Shown here one piece after another: positions 49,301-60,278 of a stretch of DNA of 64,000 bases. The notes beneath the pieces were generated by a model that worked only from the letters and a program-made list of their open reading frames with translations, was not told where the DNA came from and ran no database searches. How positions within the stretch are numbered: position 1 is the first letter of the stretch; the number at the start of each line of letters is the position of its first letter. Origin of the DNA: an uncultured Rhodospirillaceae bacterium (lineage in GTDB: Bacteria > Pseudomonadota > Alphaproteobacteria > Rhodospirillales > Magnetospirillaceae). The stretch spans positions 1-64,000 of the forward strand of contig CAIUSV010000046.1 in NCBI GenBank assembly GCA_903901915.1, given 5' to 3'. The position numbers and the translations under genes are program-made.

Positions 49301-52182
49301 AACGCCATCTGCGCCCGCACCTTCTTGGTGATGTCGCGGGCGATCCCCAGTACGCTGACCACCGCCCCCGACGGGTCCCGTTCGGGGATGTGGCGCACCT
49401 CCATGGTCACATCGCCGGCGGCGGTGCCCCAATGGACCTCGGTGCTGTTGATCGTGCCCTCGTCGAAGGCGGCGCGGATCCCGGCCATCAATGTCCGGGT
49501 CTGCTCCGCGGTCTCGGGAACCTGCAATTCGGCCAGCGTCTTGCCGATGATCTGCTCGACGCTCTTGCCGAACGCCCGGCACACCGACGGCGAGGCATAG
49601 ACATGCCTCGCCTCGCGGTCGAAGCGGACGATGAAATCGGGGGAATTTTCGATCAGACTGCGCAGTTGCCGCCCGGTCTCGCGCAGTTCGGCCTCACTGG
49701 CCCGCAGGGCCAGTTCCATCCGTTTGCGCTCGGTGATGTCGCGGGCGACCGACATCACCCCGGTGACCTCGCCGTTCCCGTCCAGTTCCGGGGCATAGCG
49801 GGCGGCGAAATGAAATTCCCGGTCGTCAGGTCCGGTCCAGCTCAGCTCGGCCTCGACGGTGCGGGCGGTGCGCAGCACGGTCATGACCGCATCCTGCGCC
49901 CGCAGCGCGGCCTCCCTGCCCGCCGGAGTGTCGGCGAACGGGACCTCGCCGGGGGTCTTGCCCATCAGCGCCAGATGATTGGCATTCATGATCTCGGCCA
50001 TCGCCGGATTGATGTAGACGCGGCGGCCATCGCGGTCCAACCGGACGATAAGATCGGGCGTGGTCTCGACGATGGCCCGGAACATGCGTTCGCTGGCCTG
50101 AAGCGCCGCCTCCATCTGCTTGCGATAGGTGATGTCGGTGATGGTGCCGACATAGCCGGACAGGGCGCCTTCGGCATCGAAACGCGGCATCGCCCGAACC
50201 AGCACCCAGACCTCGCGGCCGGAAACGTGGCGCAGACGATATTCGCTATGGTGCACGGCACGCGCCTCGACATCGCGGCGCCACATGGCTTGCAATCCCG
50301 GCAGATCGTCGGGGTGCACCGCCTTCAGCCAGCCGTCGCCAAGCAACTCGTCGTGGGACAGTCCGGTCAATTCGGCCCACAGATCGCTGGCGTAGACGCA
50401 GCCCTTGCCCACCTCGTCCTCGAACACACCGACCGGCAGCGCCTCCACCAGATGACGGTAGCGGCGCTCGCTGGCCTCCAGGGCTTGGCGGACCAGGGTC
50501 TCGTCGGTGACGTCAAAGGATAATCCCTCGGTGATCAGGTCATCGCCGCTCCGCCCTACCACCCGTTCGCTGACGCGGGTCCAGCGTACCGCCCCGTCGC
50601 GGGTGATCAGGCGGCGGCGCCGATCGCTGACGCCGGTGCGACGCAAATCCTCGGCGGCATCGTGGAACTCCTGCTGCCAGTCATCGGGATGAACCAGCTG
50701 GCGAAGCTGCACGCTCGACATCGCCGTCAGTTCGGCCGCGTTGTGGCCGGCGGTGGGCCGGGTGCCGTAGATCCGCAGCAACCGCCGGTTGCCGTCCGCC
50801 GAATAGGCGGCGCGGAAAGCGGTGGCGTGAACGTTGCCGATCATCGCCTCCAGCCGGGTGGCGATGTCGCGCAGCTTGTCCTCGGCGGCCTTGCGTTCCG
50901 TCACGTCACGGGCGATACCGACCGTCCCCGTCACCGCCCCCGAGGCATCGCAAAGCGGGGTCTTGACCGTCTCGATCCAGAACAGGGTGCCGTCGGGGCG
51001 ACTGTGCAATTCCTCGATGCGGCGGCGCAATCCCGACGCCATGACCTCGGCGTCGTCGGCGCGATAGGCCTCGGCCAGATCGCGCGGACTGACGTCGAAG
51101 TCGGTCTTGCCCACCATGTCGGCGGGGGTGGCGAAGCCCAGCATGCCCGCGAGCGCCCCGTTGACCGAGAGATAGCGGCCCTCGGTGTCCTTGACCCAGG
51201 CCAGATCGGGAATGGTGTTGAAAATGGTCGCGGCCAGTTGCTCGGATTTCGTCAAGTCCGACAGGGCGGTGGACAGTTGCTCGGTCTCGGCGGCGACACG
51301 CCGGCGCAGGCTGGTGTTCCAGAAGAACAGCAGTGCCGCCCCCGCCGCCGCCAGCGTCAATGCCGTCGCCAGACCGCGAACCACGGCGTCGTCCCCCCAG
51401 CCGTCCACCGGAACCCCGATCCACCGTTCCCTGATCTGCCGGCGTTCGGCCGGCGTGATCTCGGCGAAGCCGCTTTCGATCAGATCGCGCAGCCCGGTGT
51501 CACCTTTCCTCACCCCCCAATGGATGCCGGTGGAAAACAGCGGCGGCGAGCGGCGAAAGCGGCTTTCCAGGCTTTCGCGGTAGAGACGGTGGTTGGCGAA
51601 GGCCAAACCGCTGCAAAAGACATTCACCTCGCCCCTGGCGGTGCCCTGGACCAAGGCGTCCATGGTCTCGTAACGCCGTACCGTGGTGATGCCGCGCGCC
51701 CCCAGCCACTCGTCGCACGCGCCGCGATTAAAGACGCCGATGGTAAAGCCGCGCAAACCTTCGGCATCGGCGATGCCGTTGATGTCATGATGAAAGAAGG
51801 CGTAGACATCGACCCGCTCGATGGGCTCGCGGGAAAATTCCAGGGTATCGCGATTGGTCTCGAGCAGGAAATTCAACGCCACCACGGCGGTGCCGTCCGC
51901 CTCGGTCAACGGGTACGCCGACCGACCCGACAACATCTTGTAACGGACCTCGATGCCGGTCTTGCGCGACCAGAGATCCCACAGATCCTTGAGGATGCCC
52001 CGGGGCTGGCCATCCGCCGACCGGAAGCTGTAGGGGGGATAGGCGTCCCCGACAATGACGGTGATGAATTGCGGCTTGGGCTGGCCCGGGTCGAACGCCC
52101 ATGATGGCGAGGCCAGGACCAGCGCCATGATGACAGCCGACGCCACCGAATGGAGCATCCGGCCGAAACTGCGTGTCGCCAT
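46315..52182 (-). CDS. Giant hybrid sensor kinase: SBP_bac_3, 8 PAS, GAF, HisKA, HATPase, receiver (1955 aa)
   Basis: The order is: signal peptide (residues 1-30), periplasmic SBP_bac_3 domain (about 38-260; FITVIVGDAYPPYSFRSADG, GILKDLWDLWSRKTGIEVRY), membrane helix (about 270-292), eight PAS domains (about 305-1345), a GAF domain (about 1350-1510), HisKA with LAGSVAHDFNNLLGAMLGFA (His near 1553), HATPase_c, and a C-terminal receiver (about 1825-1945; VLLVDDDPHFGDMLLTGL, phospho-acceptor in MITDYTMPDMTG, Lys in LLRKPVDMDE). PAS repeats 7 and 8 are near-duplicates. The SBP and catalytic parts closely resemble the 1387-aa neighbour, pointing to duplication. ATG 52182 gives a normal signal peptide; the frame is open to 52239. 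An Xre-type regulator gene lies upstream on the same strand. Confidence 0.92.
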   Translation of the reverse strand: MATRSFGRMLHSVASAVIMALVLASPSWAFDPGQPKPQFITVIVGDAYPPYSFRSADGQPRGILKDLWDLWSRKTGIEVRYKMLSGRSAYPLTEADGTAVVALNFLLETNRDTLEFSREPIERVDVYAFFHHDINGIADAEGLRGFTIGVFNRGACDEWLGARGITTVRRYETMDALVQGTARGEVNVFCSGLAFANHRLYRESLESRFRRSPPLFSTGIHWGVRKGDTGLRDLIESGFAEITPAERRQIRERWIGVPVDGWGDDAVVRGLATALTLAAAGAALLFFWNTSLRRRVAAETEQLSTALSDLTKSEQLAATIFNTIPDLAWVKDTEGRYLSVNGALAGMLGFATPADMVGKTDFDVSPRDLAEAYRADDAEVMASGLRRRIEELHSRPDGTLFWIETVKTPLCDASGAVTGTVGIARDVTERKAAEDKLRDIATRLEAMIGNVHATAFRAAYSADGNRRLLRIYGTRPTAGHNAAELTAMSSVQLRQLVHPDDWQQEFHDAAEDLRRTGVSDRRRRLITRDGAVRWTRVSERVVGRSGDDLITEGLSFDVTDETLVRQALEASERRYRHLVEALPVGVFEDEVGKGCVYASDLWAELTGLSHDELLGDGWLKAVHPDDLPGLQAMWRRDVEARAVHHSEYRLRHVSGREVWVLVRAMPRFDAEGALSGYVGTITDITYRKQMEAALQASERMFRAIVETTPDLIVRLDRDGRRVYINPAMAEIMNANHLALMGKTPGEVPFADTPAGREAALRAQDAVMTVLRTARTVEAELSWTGPDDREFHFAARYAPELDGNGEVTGVMSVARDITERKRMELALRASEAELRETGRQLRSLIENSPDFIVRFDREARHVYASPSVCRAFGKSVEQIIGKTLAELQVPETAEQTRTLMAGIRAAFDEGTINSTEVHWGTAAGDVTMEVRHIPERDPSGAVVSVLGIARDITKKVRAQMALADSERHYRELVAALPVGIVTVDDCGRLVLCNDAAATISGRQLVAGEVPWWPDGWIYLSDGTPIGREERLSDRVRREGRPLHDVEVFFRRPDGSRADTLVSSTPMRDSSGAVSAVVITLVDITERKRAEEALRDTTHKLETMISNLPGNLFRLRYRADDSKELLFVDGLLARHMGRHTYQPAQVAPEDYRKLFHPDDQELLFVEVPRRLRETGESEQTFRFLTPDGGVAWLRARERVVERSGDEMITEGITLDVTAEMRAEEELRHAHRTLETLISNLPGNVFRLRYLANGLKKLLFADGGVLRQVPGMREWMLALSPEEFAATFPEENRRLLFEEIPRRLRQSGQSEQTFCQTQPDGGVQWLRAWERVVEQDGDEMITEGIVIDVSEEMRAKVSLERINRALTTLSQGNEALVRATDETELFAAMCRVVVETGGYRMAWVGVVDYDAGKTLRPVAHAGVEDGYLSLARISWGDDVRAQGPGGMAIRTGLPQINDDTAANDAMAPWRDAALARGYRSCIALPLKAETGVFGCLGIYAAEPSAFNADEITLLVDLANNLAYGVSAMRERRRREEVERHLSQVQKLEALGQLAGSVAHDFNNLLGAMLGFARFIAEDAAEGDPARHYAQRILAAGQHGKALVGQILSFARRGEVKRGRVAVSQLLADIRTLVGASIPATTRFTVQVADTDAEVEVDADHLTQVMLNLCLNAHDALSGRPGSVAMLARPTVPDDDALLRLRGRSGADAAQVIETWGDEDGTAHAVSGTFDPAADHVSLVVSDEGCGMDTQVLEQAFSPFFTTKVKGAGTGLGLAAVHGIVLAHGGALAVESRVGQGSRFEVVLPRAAGEALVGNAALPPVVALVAPPASCHVLLVDDDPHFGDMLLTGLERRGFEVSPCADPLEALAGMREFGDAWDVMITDYTMPDMTGLELIRAVKAIRPELPCILCTGYSESQLDDHVLGEAGVFALLRKPVDMDELADALARAMREIPRVEGMS

Positions 52183-52381
52183 GGTTCGATTCCCGCACCC
52201 AAGCCGGCCATGTCCGGTAGTCCGGCCGCGCGGGCGCATGGTAGCCTATACCGCCCGACCGGAGAACGTGGAAAGAGTGCCATTGGCTGCGAAGAGCATT
52301 TCCGGCGGGACGGGGTATCATGGATTGTCATCCCGAAGGGAAAGGCCGCGGATCGGTCAGCCGATGGCCTCGGACAAAGCG

Positions 52382-52861
52382 CTATCCGATGGATGCCGCC
52401 ATTTCCAACAGTCTGGCGATTCGAGGCTGGGCCTCGATGACAGTGGCATCCTCGGCGGCCTCGATGCCGCACAGGATGGCGACCAGCCCCGCCTTGTCGA
52501 ACGGCGCCATCGTTTGTCGCCGCTCGCCGAGATATTCCTCCACCGTTTGCAGGGCGTCTTCCAACACCTCGCCATCGATCACCCCCGGAACCGCCGTTGG
52601 CGAGCCCTCGCCGGTGGCCAGCCATTGCACCGACACCCGGGCGGCGCGGGCGATGGCGACGAGTCGGGACCGTGACGGTTCGGCCGCCCCGGCCAGATAA
52701 TCGCCGATGGCGCGCCGCGAAATGCCGGCGGCCTCGGCCAGACGGGTTGCGTTGCCGGCCCGCCGGGCGGCGAATTCCATCCGGGACCTGAAGGCATTCG
52801 GTTCGGCCCCGCTTCCCGCCGGGCCGCCTTGGCGACATTCTTCCATGGTAGAGGCGCTCAT
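52382..52861 (-). CDS. Xre-type helix-turn-helix transcriptional regulator
   Basis: This 159-aa protein has an HTH_3 domain at about residues 30-85: FRSRMEFAARRAGNATRLAE, AAGISRRAIGDYLAGAAEPS, RSRLVAIARAARVSVQWLAT. The layout, with WLATGEG closing the HTH and no peptidase domain, matches phage-repressor-like regulators. The C-terminal half is helical and may dimerise. It is on the same strand as, and 199 bases upstream of, the giant kinase gene, so it may control the island. ATG 52861 is the preferred start; a TTG at 52888 extends the frame. Upstream lies an AT-rich interval. Confidence 0.85.
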   Translation of the reverse strand: MSASTMEECRQGGPAGSGAEPNAFRSRMEFAARRAGNATRLAEAAGISRRAIGDYLAGAAEPSRSRLVAIARAARVSVQWLATGEGSPTAVPGVIDGEVLEDALQTVEEYLGERRQTMAPFDKAGLVAILCGIEAAEDATVIEAQPRIARLLEMAASIG

Positions 52862-53258
52862 GGCATGAAGCTTCTTAGGATAGCGCAAAACTAGGGCCTT
52901 TCTTCTACATTACTGACATGCTGTTTCGGAACCTCCACCATCAAAAGCCATGGTATACACAAGCAACACACTCAAAAATGCACCACAATCCATTCGCCGG
53001 GGCGGTTAATGCCACCTGGAATACATCAGCCACATTAATTAGTACGGATTATGCCAAAAAATGATTACCACAAAACAACCATAGGCCGTCATTGCAAAAA
53101 ATCTTTCTCTCCCGCAACCCAATAACCCATCCAAAAGAAATACACCAAAAGATAATGTCGCCCCATCCGCCATTTTGGCGACTATCGGTTGATTTCCTGG
53201 CGAATTTCTGGATTATGGCTCGGGTCCGACCAAGGGGTGGTTAGGGGTATCTCAAGTA
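52862..53258. other. AT-rich 397-base interval between divergent regulators
   Basis: No gene is supported. Much of the interval (about 52900-53220) is far more AT-rich than the rest of the window, with A-tracts such as CAAAAAATGATT and GCAAAAAATC. It separates the Xre-type gene from the NarL-type response regulator and must hold both promoters; I could not place them with confidence. Such curved AT-rich DNA is a typical target for H-NS/MvaT-like or IHF binding, or a sign of acquired DNA. Confidence 0.6.
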
Positions 53259-53906
53259 ATGCGAATATTGATTGCGGACGATCATCCCCTGTATCTCGAA
53301 GCGGTGCGGCGCCAGATTGCACGCGCATTCAGGCGTGCCGATATTGTGTCATTTTCTACTTTTGCTGATGCGCTCGCTTCCCTGGCCGAACAACCGGCCG
53401 ATCTGATCATGCTGGATTACTCCATGCCCGGACTGGGGGAAGGCGGCCTGAAACAGGCGATCGCCGCCGCCGCCGGCGCGCCGCTTCTGGTCATGTCCGG
53501 GGTCGCGTCGGCCCGCGAGGTGATGGCATGCATCGCCGCCGGCGCGCGCGGCTTCCTGCCCAAGACCATGGAGGGGCAGGTCTTCACCGACGCGGTATCG
53601 GTGGTGCTGCACGGCGGCACCTACGTGCCGGCGGAATTCGTCGGCGGCACCAATACCACTTTGCCGGGTGCGCCGCCGCAGGACGCCGGGGGCGCGCTGG
53701 AGATCGCCGACTTCAGCCCGCGCGAGAACGACCTGCTTCGTCTGGTGGTGGCCGGGGCATCGAACAAGGAAATCGCCCGCCGGATGACCTTGCAGGAAGT
53801 GACGGTGAAATTCTACCTCACCCGCCTGTTCCGCCGCCTGGGGGTCAAGAACCGCTCTCAGGCCGCCGTGGTGGCCGTTCGCCTGGGTCTGTCCGGCGAG
53901 GACTGA
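53259..53906 (+). CDS. NarL/FixJ-family LuxR-type response regulator
   Basis: This 215-aa regulator has a receiver domain (MRILIADDHPLYLEAVRRQI, phospho-acceptor Asp53 in LIMLDYSMPGLG, Lys in GFLPKTMEGQ) and a C-terminal LuxR HTH (FSPRENDLLRLVVAGASNKE then IARRMTLQEVTVKFYLTRLF, RRLGVKNRSQAAVVA). It needs a cognate kinase; none is adjacent on its strand, but the giant hybrid kinase lies across the AT-rich interval. The ATG at 53259 follows an AT-rich leader with a weak ribosome site. It is followed 120 bases later by STAS and receiver-like genes on the same strand. Confidence 0.93.
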   Translation: MRILIADDHPLYLEAVRRQIARAFRRADIVSFSTFADALASLAEQPADLIMLDYSMPGLGEGGLKQAIAAAAGAPLLVMSGVASAREVMACIAAGARGFLPKTMEGQVFTDAVSVVLHGGTYVPAEFVGGTNTTLPGAPPQDAGGALEIADFSPRENDLLRLVVAGASNKEIARRMTLQEVTVKFYLTRLFRRLGVKNRSQAAVVAVRLGLSGED

Positions 53907-54026
53907 CCGGCGGGACACTCATGAGTGGACGAAGGTAAGCCGACCAAGGTCAGTCTCGTCCGCGAGCTTGTGTTCCCCCCTCCACGCTCCCACTCTGGAA
54001 CCGGAGAATGAGACCTGAGGGCTGCC

Positions 54027-54338
54027 GTGACCAAGCGCACCGCGACAACAGTCAAGTTCACTGGGGCGATGACCGTCGATGGTATCCGGTCGGCCCGACG
54101 CCAGCTGCTGGCGGCCCTGGCCGAAGGTGATCACGTCAACGTCGATTGCAGCGGCGTCGAGGAAGCCGACGCCACCTTCATCCGGGTTCTCCTCGCCGCC
54201 CATGTGGGCGCCGCCTCCGCCGGCAAGACCGTCCGCCTCGCCAGTCCAGCCGAGGGCGCGTTGCGCGCCACCGTCGAACGCACCGGCTTTGCCGGTGACT
54301 CCGCTTCGGCCGAACGGCGCTTCTGGGACGCGGAATAG
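54027..54338 (+). CDS. STAS-domain protein (anti-anti-sigma or chemotaxis-like)
   Basis: This is a 103-aa single STAS domain. The core reads VNVDCSGVEEADATFIRVLL with Thr50 at the position phosphorylated in SpoIIAA-type proteins (D-S/A-S/T), followed by AGKTVRLASPAEGALRATVE and TGFAG. Stand-alone STAS proteins bind anti-sigma kinases or act in partner-switch modules; in other cases they regulate chemotaxis clusters. GTG 54027 follows a TGAGGG site. It lies 19 bases before a receiver-like gene on the same strand, resembling STAS-CheY pairs. No RsbW-like kinase is in the window. Confidence 0.83.
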   Translation: MTKRTATTVKFTGAMTVDGIRSARRQLLAALAEGDHVNVDCSGVEEADATFIRVLLAAHVGAASAGKTVRLASPAEGALRATVERTGFAGDSASAERRFWDAE

Positions 54339-54357
54339 AGAGACTGGGAGTAGCACC

Positions 54358-54816
54358 ATGCACGCCGCCACCCACCATGACCGTTCCGACGACATCGTCC
54401 GCCAGACCCCGCCGGCACTCCCCCCGTTCCGCAAGGCCGTGGTGGTGCGCAACGGCCCCCATTTCCATGAACTGATCCGGATTGCCCTGGGGTCGTTCGG
54501 CGTGACCGAAATCGTCGAGGCCCATGACGGCGACGAGGTCCTGGAGGTGCTGCACTCCTTCCCCGCCGACATGGTGATCATGGATTGGCGGATGGGCGGC
54601 AAGGGCTATCTCGCCTGCGCCCGCGGCATCAGAAGCGCCGGAAACGACCTCGCCGCCCGGTCGCCGATCGTCGTGGTCAGCGGCTATGGCTGCGACGACA
54701 CGTCCTCCACCGCCCAGGCGGCGGGAGTGGACGTCTACCTCGACCGGCCGCTTTCGATCAAGCCGCTGTACGCCGGCTTCCTCCGGGCCGTGGGCGGCGT
54801 CGCCGGAACCGCCTGA
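54358..54816 (+). CDS. Receiver-like (CheY-type) protein with atypical acidic pocket
   Basis: This is a 152-aa single receiver fold with a 24-residue N-terminal extension. The phospho-acceptor position is kept (Asp76 in MVIMDWRMGG), but the acidic pair after beta-strand 1 is replaced (AVVVRNGPHF, Arg31-Asn32) and the conserved Lys is Arg130 (VYLDRPLS). Phosphorylation by the normal Mg2+ mechanism is therefore doubtful, and it may signal by binding instead. A short insertion (GYLACARGIRSAGNDLAARS) follows Asp76. The ATG at 54358 is preceded by GGGAGTAGC. It follows the STAS gene, suggesting a small signalling pair that may link to the PAS kinases nearby. Confidence 0.8.
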   Translation: MHAATHHDRSDDIVRQTPPALPPFRKAVVVRNGPHFHELIRIALGSFGVTEIVEAHDGDEVLEVLHSFPADMVIMDWRMGGKGYLACARGIRSAGNDLAARSPIVVVSGYGCDDTSSTAQAAGVDVYLDRPLSIKPLYAGFLRAVGGVAGTA

Positions 54817-54911
54817 CCGGCTTCGTTAGAGTTTGATGCAGTAAGCTCTTAAGCCCGAGCGGCGTTCGAGCCCTGAAAAAGCGGATCTTTTTCGTACATA
54901 CAGAACGCTAC

Positions 54912-55322
54912 CTAGCCCATCTTCCCCTTCATCTTGAGGTCAATCTTGATGATGTGGTCGATCAGCCAGCTTTTGAGAAACACCGACAGCTCGGCGGTTG
55001 CCGCGCGCCCCTCTCCCAGTTGACCGGCGTGATAGCGCTCCACCAATTCGTCGAGACGATAGAGCAGCCATTCGTGCTGTTCCTTGTTCTCCTCGTAACC
55101 CTGATAGTGGCGGGCCTCCTGCAACCTTTCCTCACGCTCGAAATGCTCCTGGGTATAGCGCCGCAGCTTGACCAGGATGGTCCGCAAGCTGCCCTCGTCC
55201 ACCGCGCCGGCACCGCGTAGCCCGGCCGCCTCGAAATCGTTGAGGATCGAGACGAGCCGACGGTGATCGTCGTCGATCTCCTTGATCCCCACACTCATCT
55301 GATCTCGCCATACGATGGCCAT
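54912..55322 (-). CDS. Bacteriohemerythrin, 136 aa, with one substituted ligand
   Basis: This is a single-domain hemerythrin of normal length. The start MAIVWRDQMSVGIKEIDDDH is the bacteriohemerythrin signature with His20 as ligand; others are His60 and Glu64 (EHFEREERL), His83 (KEQHEWLL) and His123 with Asp128 (DHIIKIDLK). The position of the first His of the HxxxH pair is Asn79 (EENKEQH), unlike the complete set in the hemerythrin at 41356. This may change O2 affinity or leave one iron weakly bound. It stands alone, convergent with the receiver-like gene and separated from ppdK by a terminator. Confidence 0.9.
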   Translation of the reverse strand: MAIVWRDQMSVGIKEIDDDHRRLVSILNDFEAAGLRGAGAVDEGSLRTILVKLRRYTQEHFEREERLQEARHYQGYEENKEQHEWLLYRLDELVERYHAGQLGEGRAATAELSVFLKSWLIDHIIKIDLKMKGKMG

Positions 55323-55357
55323 ACCCTAACCGCCCTCCGCCATGCCGGACGGACATA

Positions 55358-55383
55358 GAAAAGGACCCCGAAAGGTCCTTTTC
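55358..55383 (-). terminator. Rho-independent terminator of ppdK
   Basis: GAAAAGGACC (55358-55367) pairs perfectly with GGTCCTTTTC (55374-55383) around six bases, 25 bases downstream of the ppdK stop. On the minus strand the stem ends in TTTTC. It also lies upstream of the hemerythrin start (55322) on the same strand, so it insulates that gene. Confidence 0.85.
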
Positions 55384-55408
55384 AAACGTCGTTATGTAAC
55401 GGAATGGA

Positions 55409-58093
<2,685 letters not shown>

Positions 58094-58193
58094 GGTGGTC
58101 GTCCTTACACTCGTTTTCGTGGACCTGTTCCCCTACCCCCTCCGAAGGAGGAGGCGCACACTATAAACGCTCGGCACCGCCGCCGGAAGAGGG

Positions 58194-60275
58194 CTATCCC
58201 TCCACCTTGGAGAAGTCGGCCAGCCGTCCCATCGCGCCGACGATCGAACCCAGCAGGCGCAGCCGGTTGACCCGCAATTCCGCCTGATCGGCGTTGACCG
58301 TCACCTTGTCGAAGAAGGCGTCCACCGGCCGGCGCACCGTCGCCAGCGCCGCCATGGCGGCGGCGAAGTCCTCGGCCGCCAGCGCCCTGTCCACCGCCGG
58401 TCCCAGCCCGGCCAGGGCGGCGGCCAAAGCCCGCTCCTCGTCCTGGCGCAGCAGGGTCGCGTCGACGGCGCCACCAAAGCCGGCGCCGTCCTTCTTCTCC
58501 TCGATACGCACGATGTTGGCGGCACGGCGATAGGCCACCAGCAGATTGGCGCCGTCGTCAGAGGCGAGGAAGGCGCCCAGCGCCTCGACCCGCTTCAGCA
58601 GGCGGACCAGATCGTCCTCGCCGCCGAGCGAGAAGATGGCGTCGATCAGGTCGTGGCGGACACCTTTCTCCTTCAGCGCCACCTTGAGGCGGTCGGCGAA
58701 GAAGTCGAGCAACGCCCCGGCAACCTCGGCCGAACCGGCCTCCAGCTCGGTATCGAACAGCCCCCAGGCGTGCTCGAACACTTGGCGCAGCGGCAGCCGC
58801 AGGTTGTTCTCGACCACCAGACGGATGACGCCAAGGGCGGCGCGGCGCAGCGCGAAGGGATCCTTCGAGCCGGTCGGCCGCTCGAAGATGGCGAAGAAGC
58901 CCACCAGGGAGTCGATCTTGTCGGCCAGGGCGACCGCCACCGACACCGGCGCGGTCGGGCACGAATCCGACGGCCCCACCGGCGAGTAGTGTTCGGCGAT
59001 GGCGGCGGCGACCTCGGGCTTCTCGCCGTCGCCCCGGGCGTAGTAGCGCCCCATGACGCCCTGAAGCTCGGGAAACTCGCCCACCATTTCCGACGACAGA
59101 TCGGCCTTGGCCAGACCGGCGGCGCGCTCGGCGGCGGCAATGTCGGCACCGGTCCGCCGGGCGATGTCACGGGCCAGTTGCTCCATGCGCACCATCTTGT
59201 CCAGCATGGTGCCCAGGCTGGCATAGAAGGTGCGGTCGGACAGCCTGGGCATGCGCGACTCCAGGGAATGCCGGCGATCGGACTCCCAGAAGAACTTGGC
59301 ATCCGACAGCCGGGCGCGCAGCACGCGTTGGTTGCCGGCGACAATGGCGGCCCCGCCGTCGGACGATTCCATGTTGGCGATGACGACGAAGCGCGGCGCC
59401 AGCGAGCCGTCCGCCTTCAGCAGGCTGAAATACTTCTGGTGGCTGCGCATGGAGGTGATCAGCACCTCGGCCGGCACATCCATGAACGACTCGTCGATGG
59501 AACCGACCAGCGGCACCGGCCATTCCACCAGCCCGGTGACCTCGGCCAGCAGGCCGTCGTCGGCCTTCAGCGTCAGCCCCTCGGCCGCCGCCAGGGCCTC
59601 GGCCCCCGACAGGATGGCGTGGCGGCGCTCGACCGGGTCGAGCATCACCTTGGCGTGGCGCAGCTTGGCGGCATAATCGGCGAAGTCCTTGACCCGCAGG
59701 CTTTCGGGCGCCAGGAAGCGATGACCGGCGGTCAGGTCGCCGGCGATGATGGCGCCGAAACTCACCGGCACCACCCCGCCGTCGAACAGGGCAAGGATCG
59801 ACTGCAACGGCCGTACCCAGCGCACCGCCGGCGAACCGGCGAGATTGGCGCCCCACCGCTGCGACTTCGGCCAGGGGAAGCCGGCCATGGCGGCCTCGAC
59901 CACGTCCTTCAGCACCTCGGGGGTCGGACGGCCCTTGCGCGAAATGACAGCGAAGAAGAACACGCCCTTGCCGGTGTCGCGCTGCTCCAACTGGCCTTCA
60001 CTCAGGCCGGTGGACTTGAGGAAACCCTCCAGCGCCTGGGCGGGCGAGCCGACGCGGGGGCCGCGCCGTTCCTCGGACACGTCGGGACCGGCGGCGGGCA
60101 ACCCCTCGATCACCAGCACCAGCCGGCGCGGCGTCACATAGGCACGAGCGGCATCGAAGGCGATGCCGTTGGCGGCCAGCCCGTCGGTCACCAGCTTGCG
60201 CAGGTCCTCGGCGGCGCGGGCCTGCATGCGGGCGGGGATTTCCTCGGAGAAGATCTCAAGCAGGAACTCGGCCAT
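58194..60275 (-). CDS. glyS: Glycine-tRNA ligase beta subunit
   Basis: This 693-aa subunit of the bacterial alpha2-beta2 glycyl-tRNA synthetase handles tRNA binding. It begins [20 protein letters not shown], a hallmark of GlyS, and includes [20 protein letters not shown], the HD-like central domain region and the C-terminal anticodon-binding DALR domain ([20 protein letters not shown]). Length is typical. It lies three bases downstream of glyQ and is co-transcribed with it. Confidence 0.97.
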   Translation of the reverse strand: MAEFLLEIFSEEIPARMQARAAEDLRKLVTDGLAANGIAFDAARAYVTPRRLVLVIEGLPAAGPDVSEERRGPRVGSPAQALEGFLKSTGLSEGQLEQRDTGKGVFFFAVISRKGRPTPEVLKDVVEAAMAGFPWPKSQRWGANLAGSPAVRWVRPLQSILALFDGGVVPVSFGAIIAGDLTAGHRFLAPESLRVKDFADYAAKLRHAKVMLDPVERRHAILSGAEALAAAEGLTLKADDGLLAEVTGLVEWPVPLVGSIDESFMDVPAEVLITSMRSHQKYFSLLKADGSLAPRFVVIANMESSDGGAAIVAGNQRVLRARLSDAKFFWESDRRHSLESRMPRLSDRTFYASLGTMLDKMVRMEQLARDIARRTGADIAAAERAAGLAKADLSSEMVGEFPELQGVMGRYYARGDGEKPEVAAAIAEHYSPVGPSDSCPTAPVSVAVALADKIDSLVGFFAIFERPTGSKDPFALRRAALGVIRLVVENNLRLPLRQVFEHAWGLFDTELEAGSAEVAGALLDFFADRLKVALKEKGVRHDLIDAIFSLGGEDDLVRLLKRVEALGAFLASDDGANLLVAYRRAANIVRIEEKKDGAGFGGAVDATLLRQDEERALAAALAGLGPAVDRALAAEDFAAAMAALATVRRPVDAFFDKVTVNADQAELRVNRLRLLGSIVGAMGRLADFSKVEG

Positions 60276-60278
60276 GTC

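Noticed and set aside
39165-52861. Possibility that the sensory island is a recognisable mobile element
   Set aside because: No integrase, transposase, flanking tRNA or direct repeats were seen, and the coding GC content matches the surroundings.
54875-54893. GAAAAAG-CGGAT-CTTTTTC hairpin between convergent genes
   Set aside because: The stem is only seven mostly A-T pairs, too weak to call a terminator by eye.
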